From Opitutaceae bacterium (lineage in GTDB: Bacteria; Verrucomicrobiota; Verrucomicrobiia; Opitutales; Opitutaceae), in the NCBI GenBank assembly GCA_016795565.1, contig JAEUGW010000036.1, forward strand, positions 1 through 34,163: DNA of 34,163 nucleotides, written 5' to 3'. Made by a program: the position numbers and the translations under genes. Within the stretch, counting starts at the first letter, position 1; every line of letters begins with the position of its first letter. The notes beneath the pieces were generated by a model that was not told where the DNA came from, ran no database searches, and saw only the letters and a program-made list of their open reading frames with translations. Shown piece by piece: positions 33,130 through 34,163 of this stretch.

Positions 33130-34077
33130 ATGCCCGCTCCCGCCAACAGCACCGCCTCCCTCGTCACCTCCCAACTCGCGCTCCTGCGCCAGCTGGAGTG
33201 GCGCGTGCGCCACGCGGTGGAGAACGTGCTCAGCGGTGAATACCGCTCCGCCTTCCGCGGCCGCGGCATGGAGTTCGACCAGGTCGTCAAATACACCTTC
33301 GGCGACGACATCCGCGACATCGACTGGAACGTCACCGCCCGCCTCGGCGAGCCCTACCGCAAGAAATTCATCGAGGAACGCGAGGTGTCGCTGCTCCTCC
33401 TGTTCGAGGACAGCGTCAGCCTGCAGTTCGGCTCCGGCGCGCAGTCCAAGCGCGAGGCCCTGCTCGAGCTCGCCGGTCTCGTCATGATGCTCGGCGCCGT
33501 CAACCGCGACCGCGTCGGCTTCCTCCATGCCTCCGAGGCTGGATATACCCTCAAGGAGCCTGTGCGCGGCCGGGGGCAAATCCTCCACGCAGCGGCCCAA
33601 CTCCTGGGCCAGCCGGTGCCTTCAATCGAAAATCGGGTCCAGCCCGAAGGGCCTCTGCCATCGAAAATCGAAAATTCCTTCATCCCCTGGCGCCTGCTCG
33701 CCAAGGCCGCGCCGCGCCACAGCATCCTGATCTGGCTCGGTGATTTTCCTCCGCGCCTCGAGCCCGAGGGTTGGAGCGTGCTCTCGCGCCGCTACCAGAC
33801 GATGGGCTTCCGCGTGGAGGACCCGTGGGATCGCGCGCTGCCCTTTGAGCGCGTCCTGACCACCTACGACCCCGTCGCCGGCCGGCTGGTCAACCTCAAC
33901 GGTGCCTCCGCCGCCCAACGCGCCGCCCACGCCGAATGGGTGCAGTCCCGCGACGCCGCCTTCCACTCCCTCTTCCCCAACATCCTGAGCCGCCTCACCG
34001 TCCGCACCGATGAGGAACGCCTCGAGGCCCTCGTCCGTTTCTTCCACCGCCGCATGGCCGCCGGGAGGCGTCGCTGA
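33130..34077 (+). CDS. DUF58-domain protein, MoxR partner
   Basis: A 315-residue protein with the DUF58 core: EYRSAFRGRGMEFDQVVKYT, GDDIRDIDWNVTARLGEPY and KKFIEEREVSLLLLFEDSVS, where the last part begins a VWA-like fold. DUF58 proteins work with MoxR ATPases. It has no membrane helix at the N-terminus. Two ATCGAAAAT-type repeats (about 33627 and 33671) are read in frame as SIENR and SKIENSF in a stretch between conserved blocks, probably a loop. The stop codon overlaps a possible next start (TGATG). Confidence 0.9.
   Translation: MPAPANSTASLVTSQLALLRQLEWRVRHAVENVLSGEYRSAFRGRGMEFDQVVKYTFGDDIRDIDWNVTARLGEPYRKKFIEEREVSLLLLFEDSVSLQFGSGAQSKREALLELAGLVMMLGAVNRDRVGFLHASEAGYTLKEPVRGRGQILHAAAQLLGQPVPSIENRVQPEGPLPSKIENSFIPWRLLAKAAPRHSILIWLGDFPPRLEPEGWSVLSRRYQTMGFRVEDPWDRALPFERVLTTYDPVAGRLVNLNGASAAQRAAHAEWVQSRDAAFHSLFPNILSRLTVRTDEERLEALVRFFHRRMAAGRRR
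33626..33688 (+). repeat. ATCGAAAAT repeats inside the DUF58 gene
   Basis: CAATCGAAAATCGG and, about 45 bases on, CCATCGAAAATCGAAAATTCC, with a GC-rich stretch (CCCGAAGGGCC palindrome) between them. The unit is the same as in rmuC at 28105-28134. Translated in frame, it gives IENRVQPEGPLPSKIEN. Confidence 0.7.
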
Positions 34078-34163
34078 TGATTATCCTCATACTCCCTTGC
34101 CCTTCTCCTGTAGCGGCGGTCAGTGCACCCCCCCCGTCAATCGGCGGCGGGGCCCAACCCCCC
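34077..34163 (+). CDS. Possible start of the next operon gene (partial, doubtful)
   Basis: ATG overlaps the DUF58 stop (TGATG) and the frame stays open to the window edge, reading MIILILPCPSPVAAVSAPPP. The position suits the usual third gene of a MoxR-DUF58 operon (a membrane protein). However, from 34109 the DNA is a TGTAGCGGCGGTC repeat and homopolymer-rich sequence, so the reading may be false or affected by poor sequence at a contig end. Confidence 0.3.
   Translation, partial: MIILILPCPSPVAAVSAPPPSIGGGAQPP
34109..34163. repeat. TGTAGCGGCGGTC repeat at the window end
   Basis: CTGTAGCGGCGGTC matches 18746-18759. The expected second arm (GACCGCCG) is not intact; instead GTGCACCCCCCCCGTC follows. 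The C-runs suggest either a divergent copy or base-calling trouble where a repeat breaks the assembly. Confidence 0.5.

Overview
The window is a high-GC bacterial chromosome segment. I infer a member of the Verrucomicrobiota, probably Opitutales/Opitutaceae-like. The grounds are high GC, a PEP-CTERM protein, a TIGR03067-type small protein, a dense population of intergenic palindromic repeats, and start codons that mostly lack a Shine-Dalgarno motif. No rRNA or tRNA was seen, so the placement rests on gene content alone.

Layout. The left edge holds the tail of an IS110-type transposase, then ispF. Positions 851-8004 carry a peptide-uptake block: two tandem oligopeptide-binding lipoproteins, a secreted M28 zinc peptidase, and OppB and OppC permeases, with no OppD/OppF ATPases. 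An MsbA-like exporter and a DUF721/DciA-like gene follow, then a vapBC toxin-antitoxin pair, then the conserved rpsO-pnp pair. A PEP-CTERM gene, surE, an outer-membrane phospholipase A, a small hypothetical gene, adenosine deaminase and an ABC-2-type ATPase come next. From 19991 to 27259 lie a REC-kinase hybrid, a nucleotidyltransferase on the other strand, and a tightly overlapping trio: a ketosynthase-like protein, a multi-pass sensor kinase and a degenerate kinase. The right end holds a GNAT acetyltransferase, rmuC, a TIGR03067 protein, a MOSC protein, two small membrane proteins, a stand-alone GGQ release-factor-like protein, and a MoxR ATPase with its DUF58 partner.

The most interesting points are these. 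(1) The ketosynthase-like protein keeps the catalytic Cys and Lys, but both catalytic His positions are Trp and Thr; its gene overlaps those of two sensor kinases, suggesting an acyl-sensing signalling unit. (2) A compact multi-helix RNA leader lies between a recognisable promoter and rpsO and is a candidate S15 autoregulatory element. (3) Two cargo insertions, vapBC and the PEP-CTERM gene, are each followed by a second, diverged copy of the 3' end of the gene upstream (dciA-like and pnp). (4) Repeat DNA normally found between genes forms parts of genes: signal peptides of both binding proteins, the start codon of oppC, and in-frame segments of rmuC and the DUF58 gene. (5) Many start codons follow pyrimidine-rich, repeated leader phrases rather than Shine-Dalgarno sites.
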